Positions 1 to 7,469 are shown, counted from the stretch's first letter. The stretch: DNA of 19,859 bases from DASWVC01 sp036401335 (GCA_036401335.1 DASWVC010000025.1:1-19859), one strand, 5' to 3'. Notes: a model not told the origin generated them from the sequence alone. Program-made: numbers and translations.

Positions 1-97
1 TAATGACATGAGTGCGGATGTTGCCGCCGGCAACTCAACGCCGGAAAAGGCGGTCAAGGCAATCGAGCAATCATGGCAACAGAACAAAATGCAGTGA
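1..97 (+). CDS. Sugar ABC transporter substrate-binding protein, C-terminal end only (5' partial)
   Basis: An open frame enters from the left edge (first complete codon at base 2) and stops at TGA 95-97. It encodes 31 residues ending in AVKAIEQSWQQNKMQ. The pattern of a short helix containing TPEKAVKAIEQSWQ right before the stop is typical of the C-terminus of family-1 extracellular sugar-binding proteins of ABC transporters, where it follows 'VLAGKMSPEEALKEAQ'-like text. The glycoside hydrolase starts 37 bp downstream on the same strand, which fits a sugar uptake and hydrolysis operon. The family call rests on a short tail and on context. The rest of the protein lies outside the window, so substrate and export signal cannot be judged. 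Confidence 0.6.
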   Translation, partial: NDMSADVAAGNSTPEKAVKAIEQSWQQNKMQ

Positions 98-134
98 TGG
101 TTCGGTAAACCGACGTCAAGGTACGACCTGACCT

Positions 135-1520
135 ATGCCCAGCGTCTCTCCTGAACCGTTCCTGTGGGGAACGGCTACCGCCAGTTACCAGATCGAAGGT
201 GCTGCTGCCGAAGACGGGCGGGCGCCTTCAATCTGGGACGTCTTTTCGCATACCCCGCATCAAGTCGAGCGTGGCGACACGGGCGACGTTGCCTGTGATC
301 ATTACCATCGGTACCGGGAAGACGTGGCGTTGATGCGGGACCTGGGAACCCGGGCTTACCGCTTTTCCATTTCCTGGTCCCGGGTTCTGCCTGATGGTCG
401 CGGCCGGCCAAATGCGGTCGGGTTCGACTTTTACGAAAGGTTGGTTGACGAGTTGCTGGCGGCCGGCATTACCCCGTTCGCCACGCTCTTTCACTGGGAC
501 TTGCCCCAGACCCTCCAGGAAAAGGGTGGTTTCGCCAACCGGGATGTGGCCGGCTGGTTCGCCGACTACGCGGTCCAGACCGCTAACCGGCTGGGCGACC
601 GGGTCAAACATTGGATCATGCTCAATGAGCCGTCGGTCTATGCCGGCCTTGGGCATGCGCTGGGTGTGCACGCCCCGGGCATCGCCGATGCGTCGGTTTT
701 CTGGGCCGTAACCCATCACCTTAACCTGGCTCAAGGAACGGCTTTGCAGGCCCTCCGCGCAACCGACCGTTTCTGGCAGCTGGGCACGACGCTGAATGTC
801 CACCGGGGCGTGCCGGCTGATGGTTCGGAGGCATCCGCGGCCATGGCTGAACGGCACAACGACCTCTGGAACAACTGTTTCCTGGGGCCTCTTCTAACCG
901 GTGCCTACCCCGTCCCGGTCCTTCCGGAATTGCAGCCTTTCATCCAATCCGCTGACCTCGACCTGATTCGCCAATCGATCGATTTCCTGGGCATCAATCA
1001 CTATTTCCGCGCCTACATTCAGGCAGAGCCAAAGAGCTTGCTGGGCTTTACGCAGGTGGCGCCGCCGGCCCATCGGCCGAGAACCAGTTTTGACTGGGAA
1101 ATCAACCCCCAGGAATTTCGGGAAGTGCTGGTGTGGCTAAACGGGCGGTACCATTGCCCACCGATTTACATCACGGAAAACGGCGCCTATTTCGAAGACA
1201 CGCTCTCGAACGATGGGAAAGTTCATGACGCCAAACGGATTGAATTCCTTGACGGCTACATCCGCGCGATGCAGGAGGCCCGGGATCAAGGCGTTGATAT
1301 CCGCGGTTATTTCGTCTGGTCGTTGCTGGACAATTTCGAATGGGCATCCGGGTACCGGCCTACCTTCGGAATAATCAAGGTGGACTTTGCCACCCAGCGG
1401 CGGATCCCGAAAGATTCCTATTATTGGTACCGGGACCTTATTGCCAGGGGCAGCCCCGGACCGGGCGCTTACAGCTCTTCCCTTCAGCGTGAACCACAGG
1501 GGCAGCGGCACCCGTCCTAG
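135..1520 (+). CDS. Glycoside hydrolase family 1 beta-glucosidase
   Basis: This 461-residue protein has the full GH1 (beta/alpha)8 barrel. It opens with FLWGTATASYQIEGA, has the ISWSRVLPDG and LFHWDLPQ blocks, and carries both catalytic glutamates: the acid/base in LNEP (E165) and the nucleophile in ITENG (E348). The FVWSLLDNFEWASGY block near the C-terminus closes the aglycone site. The length matches the usual 440-480 residues. There is no signal peptide, so it should act in the cytoplasm on imported beta-glucosides. This agrees with the ABC binding-protein tail 37 bp upstream. The ATG at 135 is preferred because FLWGTA normally begins within the first 10-15 residues; no strong ribosome binding site is visible. 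The last ~20 residues after the usual end (YYWYRDLIARG) are low-complexity and look like read-through to a later stop. Substrate (gluco-, galacto- or fuco-side) cannot be fixed from sequence alone. Confidence 0.95.
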   Translation: MPSVSPEPFLWGTATASYQIEGAAAEDGRAPSIWDVFSHTPHQVERGDTGDVACDHYHRYREDVALMRDLGTRAYRFSISWSRVLPDGRGRPNAVGFDFYERLVDELLAAGITPFATLFHWDLPQTLQEKGGFANRDVAGWFADYAVQTANRLGDRVKHWIMLNEPSVYAGLGHALGVHAPGIADASVFWAVTHHLNLAQGTALQALRATDRFWQLGTTLNVHRGVPADGSEASAAMAERHNDLWNNCFLGPLLTGAYPVPVLPELQPFIQSADLDLIRQSIDFLGINHYFRAYIQAEPKSLLGFTQVAPPAHRPRTSFDWEINPQEFREVLVWLNGRYHCPPIYITENGAYFEDTLSNDGKVHDAKRIEFLDGYIRAMQEARDQGVDIRGYFVWSLLDNFEWASGYRPTFGIIKVDFATQRRIPKDSYYWYRDLIARGSPGPGAYSSSLQREPQGQRHPS

Positions 1521-1652
1521 CGTAGGTACACCTGTTGAACGGGTTGGTCGCGTCCACTCCGGCAGGGAATTGCTAAGTACCTTTCCAGAAGTTCGTTCCC
1601 ATGCGGATGTAAAGAACTCCGTAAACACGTCCGATGCCCCGCTCTGAGCCTG

Positions 1653-2966
1653 GTGAACACGCACCGACGAGGTTTTCTTAAACGCTGCAGCGCGGCTGCG
1701 CTTGGCCTGGGCAGCGCTGTCGCAGTTTTCGCGCAGGATCGACGCGTAGCAGGGCCGGTGGACTCAGGCACCGGTCGATTCTCCCGGTTTTTCAAACACC
1801 CCACCTTCGAATACGTTTTCCTGATTTCCCTCGGGCGCGCCTACTATCTGGCGGGCAATGTGGGAAAAGTCTTGTACCTGGCAGGCCAGATCGAGGATGG
1901 CAACTTTGAGAGTGCTTACCAGGCCTATAAACGCGCGGGGGATGAAGCACGCGCCATCGCCGAAGAGTCAGAAGGCCACGGCCATAAAGTAAGCGCACGT
2001 CAAGCCTACCTCTGGGCGCAGAACTTTTACGACAGTTCCACCTACTTTGTGGACGGTTCCGCCGATCCAACGCGCTTTCTGCCCACGTGGGAATTGGTCT
2101 ACGATTGCTGGCTCAAAGCCATTGGACTTTTTGACCCTCCGATCGAAGCGGTCCGTATCCCTTACGAGAACACCGAGCTGCATGGGTTTTTCTTTTGGGC
2201 CTCCGGAGCCCGGCAAAAACGGCCGCTGTTGATCCTCAACAATGGGAGTGACGGCTCGCTGCTGGACATGTGGATGCAAGGTGGGGCAGGGGCAGTTGCA
2301 CGAGGATACCACTGTTTGACGTTTGATGGTCCCGGCCAGGGGTATGCATTGTGGAAGCAACAACTGTTTTTTCGGCCGGATTGGGAAAAAGTGATTACAC
2401 CCGTGGTGGACTACGCGTTGAGCCGTCCGGAGGTGGATGCTGGCCGTCTTGCCCTGCAGGGCATCAGCCAAGGCGGCTACTGGGTGCCGCGAGCCGTGGC
2501 TTTCGAGTCCCGGATCGCGGCTGCGGTGGCTGATCCCGGGGTCATGGACGTGTCAACTTCCTGGACGAGTCATCTGCCGAAACCCCTCATCGAACTGCTG
2601 GAAGCGGGCCGCCAAGCGGAGTTTGATCGCATCTTGACGGAGAAGACGAACCCGGAGATGGCAGCCGCCCTGCGTTTTCGCATGCGCCCCTACGGATTCT
2701 CGTCGCCTTTCAATGCGTTCAAGGCCGTCCAGTCCTATCACTTACGGGACATCGTCACCCAAATCCGCTGTCCGATGCTCATCACCGCTCCGGCTGGTGA
2801 AACTTTCTGGCCGGGTCAGTCGCAGGAGCTCTACGATTTGCTGACGTGTCCAAAATCGCTGGTGCCGTTTTCAATGGAGGAGGGCGCGGACCTGCATTGT
2901 GAACCGAAAGCCTACGGGCTGCGGGATCTGCGCGTGTTCGACTGGTTGGACGAGACGTTGGGGTGA
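1653..2966 (+). CDS. Tat-exported alpha/beta hydrolase (FrsA / 2,6-dihydropseudooxynicotine hydrolase-like)
   Basis: This is a 437-residue protein starting at GTG 1653. Residues 1-27 form a twin-arginine signal (HRRGFLK, then a hydrophobic stretch ending AVFA), so export in folded form is likely. A helical N-terminal cap (about 40-170) precedes an alpha/beta hydrolase fold. Visible fold elements are the LILNNGSDGS oxyanion strand, LTFDGPGQG, the nucleophile elbow GISQG (S272) and the catalytic His in ADLHCEP (H415). The acid is probably E383 in AGETFWPG, where relatives usually have Asp or Glu. Residues 395-437 (LTCPKSLVPF ... VFDWLDETLG) match the family's C-terminal pattern. Such enzymes hydrolyse esters or carbon-carbon bonds of small organic molecules; the substrate here is unknown. 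It follows the beta-glucosidase by 132 bp on the same strand and could share its transcript, though no ribosome binding site stands out at the GTG. Confidence 0.82.
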   Translation: MNTHRRGFLKRCSAAALGLGSAVAVFAQDRRVAGPVDSGTGRFSRFFKHPTFEYVFLISLGRAYYLAGNVGKVLYLAGQIEDGNFESAYQAYKRAGDEARAIAEESEGHGHKVSARQAYLWAQNFYDSSTYFVDGSADPTRFLPTWELVYDCWLKAIGLFDPPIEAVRIPYENTELHGFFFWASGARQKRPLLILNNGSDGSLLDMWMQGGAGAVARGYHCLTFDGPGQGYALWKQQLFFRPDWEKVITPVVDYALSRPEVDAGRLALQGISQGGYWVPRAVAFESRIAAAVADPGVMDVSTSWTSHLPKPLIELLEAGRQAEFDRILTEKTNPEMAAALRFRMRPYGFSSPFNAFKAVQSYHLRDIVTQIRCPMLITAPAGETFWPGQSQELYDLLTCPKSLVPFSMEEGADLHCEPKAYGLRDLRVFDWLDETLG

Positions 2967-3018
2967 AAAAGGCCCGTCTTGCTCGAACGCTTACAACGGA
3001 CTGCGCTTGAGGGATTCT

Positions 3019-3627
3019 TTATTCATCGGCTGCCAAAGAGCGGTCGGTTCGGGTGCGTAGAAAACTCAGGGCAAGCAGCAACCCGTACGCGATTAGCGCA
3101 AGGCCCGGCCGGTAAAATGAAATCGCGATGGAAGCGGCCGCGGTGAACGCCACCAGCGCGCTGCGCCGACGGACTTCGGCGATCCGCACGGGCGTCAGCC
3201 CTTCATGGCAGAGTTCCGGATGCTGCGTCAGGTAGCGGAGGTGCCACAAAAAAATCAGGGAGAGCAGCAAAAGGTTGATCCCATAAACAACGACGGGAAT
3301 GTGCAGGTTGTTGCGGCCGGCGAGCAGGTTCGTGGAGAAGGGCACCAGGGTGATGAACAGCAGGAAAAGCAGGTTTAACCAGAGCAAGCCCCAGTTAACC
3401 CTCCGCACAAAATGGAACTGATGGTGGTGGCCGATCCAGTAGTTGCCCAAAACGATGAAGCTCAGCGCGTAAATCAAAAAGTGGCCTTTCAGTCCCAGGA
3501 GTTGCCGCCACACCTCTGCGTCGGTGATGGTTTCGACCCCTTCGGGCAGCTTCAAATCCAAGACCAACAGCGTCATGGCCACCGCGAAGATGCCGTCGGC
3601 CAAAGCAGCCATTCGAGATTTTTCCAT
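3019..3627 (-). CDS. TMEM175 / DUF1211 family membrane protein
   Basis: The reading frame encodes a small integral membrane protein. Its first membrane segment, LADGIFAVAMTLLVLDL, is the family's signature helix; the usual FSDG is LADG here. About five further hydrophobic segments follow, among them FLIYALSFIVLGNYWIGHHHQF, LLWLNLLFLLFITLVPF and VVYGINLLLLSLIFLW. Bacterial relatives form tetrameric potassium-permeable channels, so a cation channel is plausible but unproven. I place the start at ATG 3627 (MEKSRMAAL) because family members begin 5-15 residues before the signature. The open frame extends upstream to a TTG at 3681, which would add 18 residues, and no ribosome binding site decides between them. 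It converges with the alpha/beta hydrolase (52-bp gap). The signature substitutions F to L and S to A are worth noting since that helix lines the pore in characterised members. Confidence 0.85.
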   Translation of the reverse strand: MEKSRMAALADGIFAVAMTLLVLDLKLPEGVETITDAEVWRQLLGLKGHFLIYALSFIVLGNYWIGHHHQFHFVRRVNWGLLWLNLLFLLFITLVPFSTNLLAGRNNLHIPVVVYGINLLLLSLIFLWHLRYLTQHPELCHEGLTPVRIAEVRRRSALVAFTAAASIAISFYRPGLALIAYGLLLALSFLRTRTDRSLAADE

Positions 3628-3889
3628 GGCCCATGCTAGGTACCTGGAAAGAAACTCGTGCGCACGGTTATTAGCCAACAATTCTTGGAGAGTAACCCCG
3701 CTTTACGCAGCGTTCGCTGACGGCTCAGAGCCAGCGTTCAGGTTTCGGCCTGTTCCGTCAGCGGGTCGATGTTCGGTCGTTGACGGTTAGCGGCTAAGTC
3801 AGCTTCGGGATAACGCCAAAGGTGGTTCACCGGATTAAGTTGGGACGACTGGTGGACAGTCGCGGGAGCGTCCTGCCGTTCAGGCCGAT

Positions 3890-4087
3890 TTAGGGCAACC
3901 GAATTTGCAGGCCGTCGTCATGGTGATGATGATGATGACGATGACCCCACTCGTGGTGGTCACGGTCGTCATCCCGGTCGTAATGGTGCCGGTGATGCCC
4001 GTGTTCGTGGTCATCGTCGGCTTTTGCGCTAGACATCCCGAACAGGGCGGTCGCAAACAAGGCGAGGGAAAGGGTCAATGTTTTCAT
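3890..4087 (-). CDS. Small secreted His/Asp-rich protein, putative metal binder
   Basis: This is a 65-residue protein with a clear signal peptide: MKT, a hydrophobic core, and probable cleavage after AKA at residue 23. The mature part is only about 42 residues and holds 15 histidines and 10 aspartates, including a run of six histidines. Composition points to binding of Ni, Zn, Cu or Co in the periplasm or outside the cell, as in other His-rich secreted peptides; no defined family is recognised. The start is the ATG at 4087, immediately preceded by a perfect 10-bp palindrome at 4089-4098. The opposite strand is also open here, but its protein is a Met/Val/Thr-rich mirror of the His codons and is not believed. 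The signal peptide makes the minus-strand call convincing despite the short length. Confidence 0.65.
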   Translation of the reverse strand: MKTLTLSLALFATALFGMSSAKADDDHEHGHHRHHYDRDDDRDHHEWGHRHHHHHHDDGLQIRLP

Positions 4088-4088
4088 A

Positions 4089-4098
4089 CGAACGTTCG
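4089..4098. promoter_or_regulatory. Palindrome CGAACGTTCG just upstream of the His-rich gene
   Basis: A perfect 10-bp inverted repeat sits 1 bp upstream of the ATG of the His-rich secreted protein. Its position would overlap the ribosome binding region, so it could be an operator or a translational control element. A 10-bp palindrome can also arise by chance. No regulator gene is nearby. Confidence 0.2.
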
Positions 4099-4206
4099 AC
4101 GCGAAAAGGACAGCGCATGTTCACCGTGGCAGTTGCCTAACATTTTTTCCGAAATGGGTCGGCTTTCCGGCTGAAAAAGGGTGCGGGAAGACCGGGTCTG
4201 GCAGGG

Positions 4207-4237
4207 CCGGCGGCAAAGGGACTCGCCGCCCTACCGG
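4207..4237. repeat. Dispersed 31-bp palindromic repeat, copy 1
   Basis: This 31-bp unit matches 19255-19285 at 30 of 31 positions in the same orientation. It forms a hairpin with arms GGCGGC (4209-4214) and GCCGCC (4225-4230) around a 10-base loop. The single difference from copy 2 (A at 4215 instead of G) breaks one stem pair. The stop codon and last residue of the PEP-CTERM gene lie inside it (minus-strand TAG at 4231-4233). It resembles REP-type intergenic elements; any role in transcript ends or mRNA stability is inference. Confidence 0.7.
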
Positions 4238-4893
4238 GCCGCCGCTCGATCCGGTGGGCGGGAAGGCGATCCGTCAGCAAAGCCGTCCCCTGCCGGTTCC
4301 ACGGGCTTTCGCTTGTTCCGTCGAAAGAAGATTCCTGCCGCCAGGCCAGTCGCGCCGCCCAGAAGGGCCAGGGTTGATGGCTCGGGCACTGGGCTGATCG
4401 TCATCGTGCCCGACGAAATCTGGGCGAAGCCGCCGGTTGTGGGGGTAATCGCGCTCGCTTCTGTCAAGGCGTAGGTACCGGGAATCAATGAACCGCCGTT
4501 TTCAAAGGATCCGACGAAGAAGGAGGGGTTCGAGACGGCCGTGGTGAGCCGAAACCCGTCCTGGATGTCGAGGAAAGTCGGGCCGCCGGACATAGCTTGA
4601 GAGGTATCCACAAATGCAAACGGGCGGTCCACGACGGTCGGTGACCCTCCGTTCAGGCGGTAGCGGAACGCCGAGAAGTCCCCGGCAAAATTGAACACCG
4701 CAGAACTATCGTAGGTAAGGGCGCTCGGGACGGTGATGTCGGCAGAAAACGTTCCTCCGGGCGAGGAGTAGGGCGTGAGCGGCGCGTTGTTGGCGAAGGT
4801 CCCCGTGACATCAACCAAATCGGAGGTTTGGGCCTGCGCGACCCCTGCCGTGAGCGCTGCGAAGATCACAAAGGAAATCCTTTTCCAATTCAT
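4231..4893 (-). CDS. PEP-CTERM sorting domain protein (exosortase substrate)
   Basis: This is a 220-residue secreted protein. Residues 1-21 are a signal peptide ending AQA. The middle part (about 25-165) is a beta-rich, Gly/Ser/Thr-rich domain with no recognised catalytic motif. Residues 169-196 form the PEP-CTERM sorting signal: VPEPST, a membrane helix LALLGGATGLAAGIFF, and the basic cluster RRNKRK. Such proteins are processed by an exosortase and are usually tied to exopolysaccharide or the outer surface. Normally the chain ends within a few residues of the basic cluster. Here 24 more polar residues follow, and the stop codon lies inside a dispersed repeat. This suggests that the original end was lost or that the repeat landed at the 3' end. 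No exosortase gene is in the window. The ATG at 4893 gives a well-formed signal peptide. Confidence 0.85.
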   Translation of the reverse strand: MNWKRISFVIFAALTAGVAQAQTSDLVDVTGTFANNAPLTPYSSPGGTFSADITVPSALTYDSSAVFNFAGDFSAFRYRLNGGSPTVVDRPFAFVDTSQAMSGGPTFLDIQDGFRLTTAVSNPSFFVGSFENGGSLIPGTYALTEASAITPTTGGFAQISSGTMTISPVPEPSTLALLGGATGLAAGIFFRRNKRKPVEPAGDGFADGSPSRPPDRAAAR

Positions 4894-5042
4894 AAGGTGG
4901 GTTTATGGGGACGAGGGTAAAACTTCCAAAGGTAAAACCCGGGACAAGGTCTGGCCAACTTCTAAAAGAGGCTTTGGGGCGCTGTTCGTTTTGGTTTTTA
5001 CGGAGGTACTCTTCGCAATTGCGTGACGCCAAAAACGCGGCG

Positions 5043-5378
5043 TTAAGTCAGCGTGTACAGTTTGACGATGACATCACACAACCGTGTGACTGCGTTCGGA
5101 TTAAGGGTGCCGATGTACCCATCAAACCGATCGAGGCTCACTGCCCTGATTTGGTCGGGCATGACCTCATTGTCCCGGCCGTTAAAATTTACCTGGATGC
5201 GGTGTGCCCATCGGGCATGAATGGCGGTCGTGCAAGGACACACCACCGCCATGTTGGTCTGGTGCATGAAATCAGGGCTTACCACCACGCACGGACGGCA
5301 TTTCTGAATTTCTCTCCCCTTCGTCGGATCCAGCGACACCCAATAGATGCCGTACCGAATGACGGGAGGATTGTTCAC
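5043..5378 (-). CDS. PemK/MazF-like toxin (endoribonuclease family)
   Basis: This is a 111-residue protein with the MazF/PemK fold pattern. It shows YGIYWVSLDPTKGREIQKCRPCVVVSPD at the N-terminus (the G-x-E-x-x-x-x-RP block), VVCPCTTAI in the central strand, and QIRAVSLDRFDGYIGTL near the C-terminus, where the family has its IR-x-x-D-x-x-R segment. Members cut mRNA at short sequences and arrest growth until neutralised. Translation starts at GTG 5378, which overlaps the stop of the antitoxin gene in GTGA, a standard arrangement for coupled toxin translation. Length is typical (105-120). Cleavage specificity cannot be predicted. Confidence 0.88.
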   Translation of the reverse strand: MNNPPVIRYGIYWVSLDPTKGREIQKCRPCVVVSPDFMHQTNMAVVCPCTTAIHARWAHRIQVNFNGRDNEVMPDQIRAVSLDRFDGYIGTLNPNAVTRLCDVIVKLYTLT

Positions 5379-5641
5379 CGTGCGTAGTCGTCGTTTTCGA
5401 GACCATCACCCAGGGTTGCGTCAAACTCGTCGATCTCAGATCCGGCGGCGCCCAAAGCAGCCATCTCCCGAAAAGAATCCTCAAAACTAAGCTTCTCGGA
5501 CAGTTTTGGACGCAGCAAAATCCCGTCCGGCGTCTCGACCATCTCAAGCTCGTCTTCGACGTGGTACCGGCGCAACACGCGACTGGGCAGGCGAATTCCT
5601 TTTGAATTCCCGACCGGAACCACCTTGAGCGTTTCCTTCAT
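5375..5641 (-). CDS. MazE/AbrB-like antitoxin
   Basis: This 88-residue protein begins with a swapped-hairpin AbrB/MazE DNA-binding domain (VVPVGNSKGIRLPSRVLRRYHVEDELEMVETPDGILLRPK, residues about 6-45). An acidic C-terminal tail follows (FDATLGDGLENDD), which in this family wraps the toxin. The ATG at 5641 is chosen because the domain starts at once after it and a GGTGG lies a few bases upstream. The open frame runs on to 5800, but the extra 53 residues look non-coding. It is first in the pair and ends inside the toxin's GTG start. Antitoxins of this type usually repress their own promoter, which would lie in 5642-5803. Confidence 0.85.
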   Translation of the reverse strand: MKETLKVVPVGNSKGIRLPSRVLRRYHVEDELEMVETPDGILLRPKLSEKLSFEDSFREMAALGAAGSEIDEFDATLGDGLENDDYAR

Positions 5642-5803
5642 GTAACCACCGTAACCACTTTTACCGTTAGCGTCAAACGACGCATCCTGTGCCGATCGAT
5701 AGCTGCTGGCAGAAACGTTGAGGACAAACCCTAGGCACGTTTGCCGGCGCATCAAGAAAGGCAACCCCAGCGATTCGTTACACCGATACAATAGATACAA
5801 CCA

Positions 5804-7273
5804 TCAGGCCGGATCGACGCCGCCGAAGCAGAGGTATTTGACCTCAACGAATTCGTCCATGCCGTAGTGCGATCCTTCCCGACCGAGCCCCGACTGTTTG
5901 ACTCCGCCGAACGGGGCAACCTCGTTTGAAATCATGCCGGTATTGATGCCCACCATTCCGCTCTCGAGGCCTTCGGCCACTCGCCAGACCCTTCCGATGT
6001 CGCGGGTGTAGAAGTAACTTGCGAGGCCGAATTCGGTGTCATTGGCCAGGCGAATCGCTTCTTCATCGGTGTGAAATCGAAACAAGGGGGACAACGGCCC
6101 GAACGTCTCTTCGCGGGCGACCTTCATTTTTGAAGTCACGTCAGCCAAAACCGTAGGCTCAAAAAAGGTGTGCCCTAAGGCGTGGCGTTGTCCGCCCAGG
6201 AGGATGCGTGCGCCTTGCGCCGTGGCGTCCTGGATGTGCTCTTCTACTTTGGTGACGGCTGCTTCGGTAATCAAAGGTCCCTGGAGAACGCCCGGTTCAA
6301 ACCCGTTTCCGACTTTGAGCCCTTTCACGGCAGCAACCAGCTTTTCGGCAAAGGCGTCGTAAATACCATCCTGGATGTAGAACCGGTTTACACAGACGCA
6401 GGTCTGACCCGCGTTACGGTATTTGGAAGCGATGGCCCCGGTAACGGCGGCGTCCAGGTCCGCGTCATTGAAAACGATGAACGGCGCGTTGCCGCCCAGT
6501 TCAAGCGAGAGTTTCTTAACGGTGTCGGCACATTGTTTCATCAGCAACCGACCTACCTTGGTGGAGCCGGTAAAGGTCACCTTGCGAACGTCCGGGTTGG
6601 AAGTCAGTTCCTCGCCAATCTCTTTCGGGTCACCCGTGACCACGTTAAATACACCGGCCGGAATGCCCGCCCGTTCCGCGAGGACGGCCAGGGCTAATGC
6701 TGAGAACGGGGTCGATTCGGCGGGTTTTGCCACCATCGTGCACCCGGAGGCCAGCGCCGGCCCCGCTTTACGGGTGATCATGGCCGCAGGAAAATTCCAC
6801 GGGGTGATGGAAGCACACACGCCGATTGGCTCCTTGACGACCACTAAACGGCGATCTTCCCAGGGCGAAGGAATCGTGTCGCCGTACACGCGCTTGGCTT
6901 CTTCGGCGAACCACTCAATGAACGACGCGGCGTAAGCAATTTCCCCTTTTGCTTCGGCCAGCGGCTTGCCCTGCTCCGCCGTCATCAACCTTCCGAGGTC
7001 GTCCACGTTGGCCAACATCAAGTCGTGCCACTTTCGGAGGAGAAGGCTGCGTTCCTTGGCCGATTTACGTTTCCATCCGGCCCAAGCCTGATGGGCCCCG
7101 GCAATTGCCCGCCGGGTTTCAGCCCGCCCCATCTTGGGAACCGTGCCCAGGATCTCGCCGGTGGCCGGGTTATTGACGTCAAAGGTTGCGGCGTCGTCGG
7201 CGTCGCACCAGCAGCCATCAACGTAGGCCTGCTGGCGAAAAAGGGCCGGATCTTGTAGGGTCAAGGTCGTCAT
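5804..7273 (-). CDS. gabD: Succinate-semialdehyde dehydrogenase-type aldehyde dehydrogenase
   Basis: This is a 489-residue aldehyde dehydrogenase. It oxidises an aldehyde to the acid with NAD(P)+. Visible parts are the Rossmann segment TPWNFPAAMITRKAGPALASG, the cofactor-binding KPAESTP, the general base in LELGGNAPF (E258) and the nucleophile in GQTCVC (C292). Their 34-residue spacing matches E. coli GabD (254/288). NRFYIQDGIYDAFAEKL and the C-terminal PFGGVKQSGLGREGSHYGMDEF are typical of succinate-semialdehyde dehydrogenases, not of the malonate-semialdehyde enzyme IolA. It is transcribed away from the inositol run, sharing a 408-bp divergent region with iolD, so common control is plausible. 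The aldehyde it meets in this pathway could be malic semialdehyde, a hydroxylated succinate semialdehyde; that is inference. The GabD class is firm; the physiological substrate is not. Confidence 0.88.
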   Translation of the reverse strand: MTTLTLQDPALFRQQAYVDGCWCDADDAATFDVNNPATGEILGTVPKMGRAETRRAIAGAHQAWAGWKRKSAKERSLLLRKWHDLMLANVDDLGRLMTAEQGKPLAEAKGEIAYAASFIEWFAEEAKRVYGDTIPSPWEDRRLVVVKEPIGVCASITPWNFPAAMITRKAGPALASGCTMVAKPAESTPFSALALAVLAERAGIPAGVFNVVTGDPKEIGEELTSNPDVRKVTFTGSTKVGRLLMKQCADTVKKLSLELGGNAPFIVFNDADLDAAVTGAIASKYRNAGQTCVCVNRFYIQDGIYDAFAEKLVAAVKGLKVGNGFEPGVLQGPLITEAAVTKVEEHIQDATAQGARILLGGQRHALGHTFFEPTVLADVTSKMKVAREETFGPLSPLFRFHTDEEAIRLANDTEFGLASYFYTRDIGRVWRVAEGLESGMVGINTGMISNEVAPFGGVKQSGLGREGSHYGMDEFVEVKYLCFGGVDPA

Positions 7274-7361
7274 TGGAAGGGGCAGTTAAAAAGCTTACGG
7301 CTCGTTTGTTTCAGCGAAAACGTCCACGTTTTCGAGGGGCGTCCTGTTCATCGCCCGTCGT

Positions 7362-7372
7362 GTGCCATTTGC
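7362..7372 (+). repeat. Direct repeat GTGCCATTTGC, copy 1
   Basis: An 11-bp word repeated exactly at 7470-7480, 108 bp downstream, in the divergent promoter region. Copy 1 is followed by GGCAC, so it also forms a short hairpin GTGCC/GGCAC. It could be a regulator half-site pair. Confidence 0.3.
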
Positions 7373-7404
7373 GGCACGCACAGACCACGCATCATTACAC
7401 CCAA

Positions 7405-7422
7405 CAAACTTTTGCAAGTTTG
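7405..7422. promoter_or_regulatory. Inverted repeat CAAACTT-N4-AAGTTTG, candidate operator
   Basis: Perfect 7-bp arms flank a TTGC centre, midway between the two copies of GTGCCATTTGC in the divergent gap. The size and position suit a dimeric repressor of the inositol run and/or the aldehyde dehydrogenase. No regulator gene is in the window, so the assignment is only positional. Confidence 0.35.
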
Positions 7423-7469
7423 CCCAAAGTCAAACCGTATGTTTGGTTGCGGACGCGCCTTTCGGCCTG

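Noticed and set aside
4089..4098. Possible LexA (SOS) box, because CGAAC and GTTCG are present
   Set aside because: LexA boxes of that type need a 4-base spacer between the half-sites; here the halves are directly joined and the gene has no SOS link.
3905..4174. An 89-codon plus-strand frame rich in Met, Val and Thr
   Set aside because: It mirrors the His/Asp codons of the His-rich secreted protein; the minus strand has a proper signal peptide, this one has not.
5642..5800. A 53-residue N-terminal extension of the antitoxin
   Set aside because: The AbrB/MazE domain begins right after ATG 5641 and the upstream stretch lacks coding character; it more likely holds the TA promoter.
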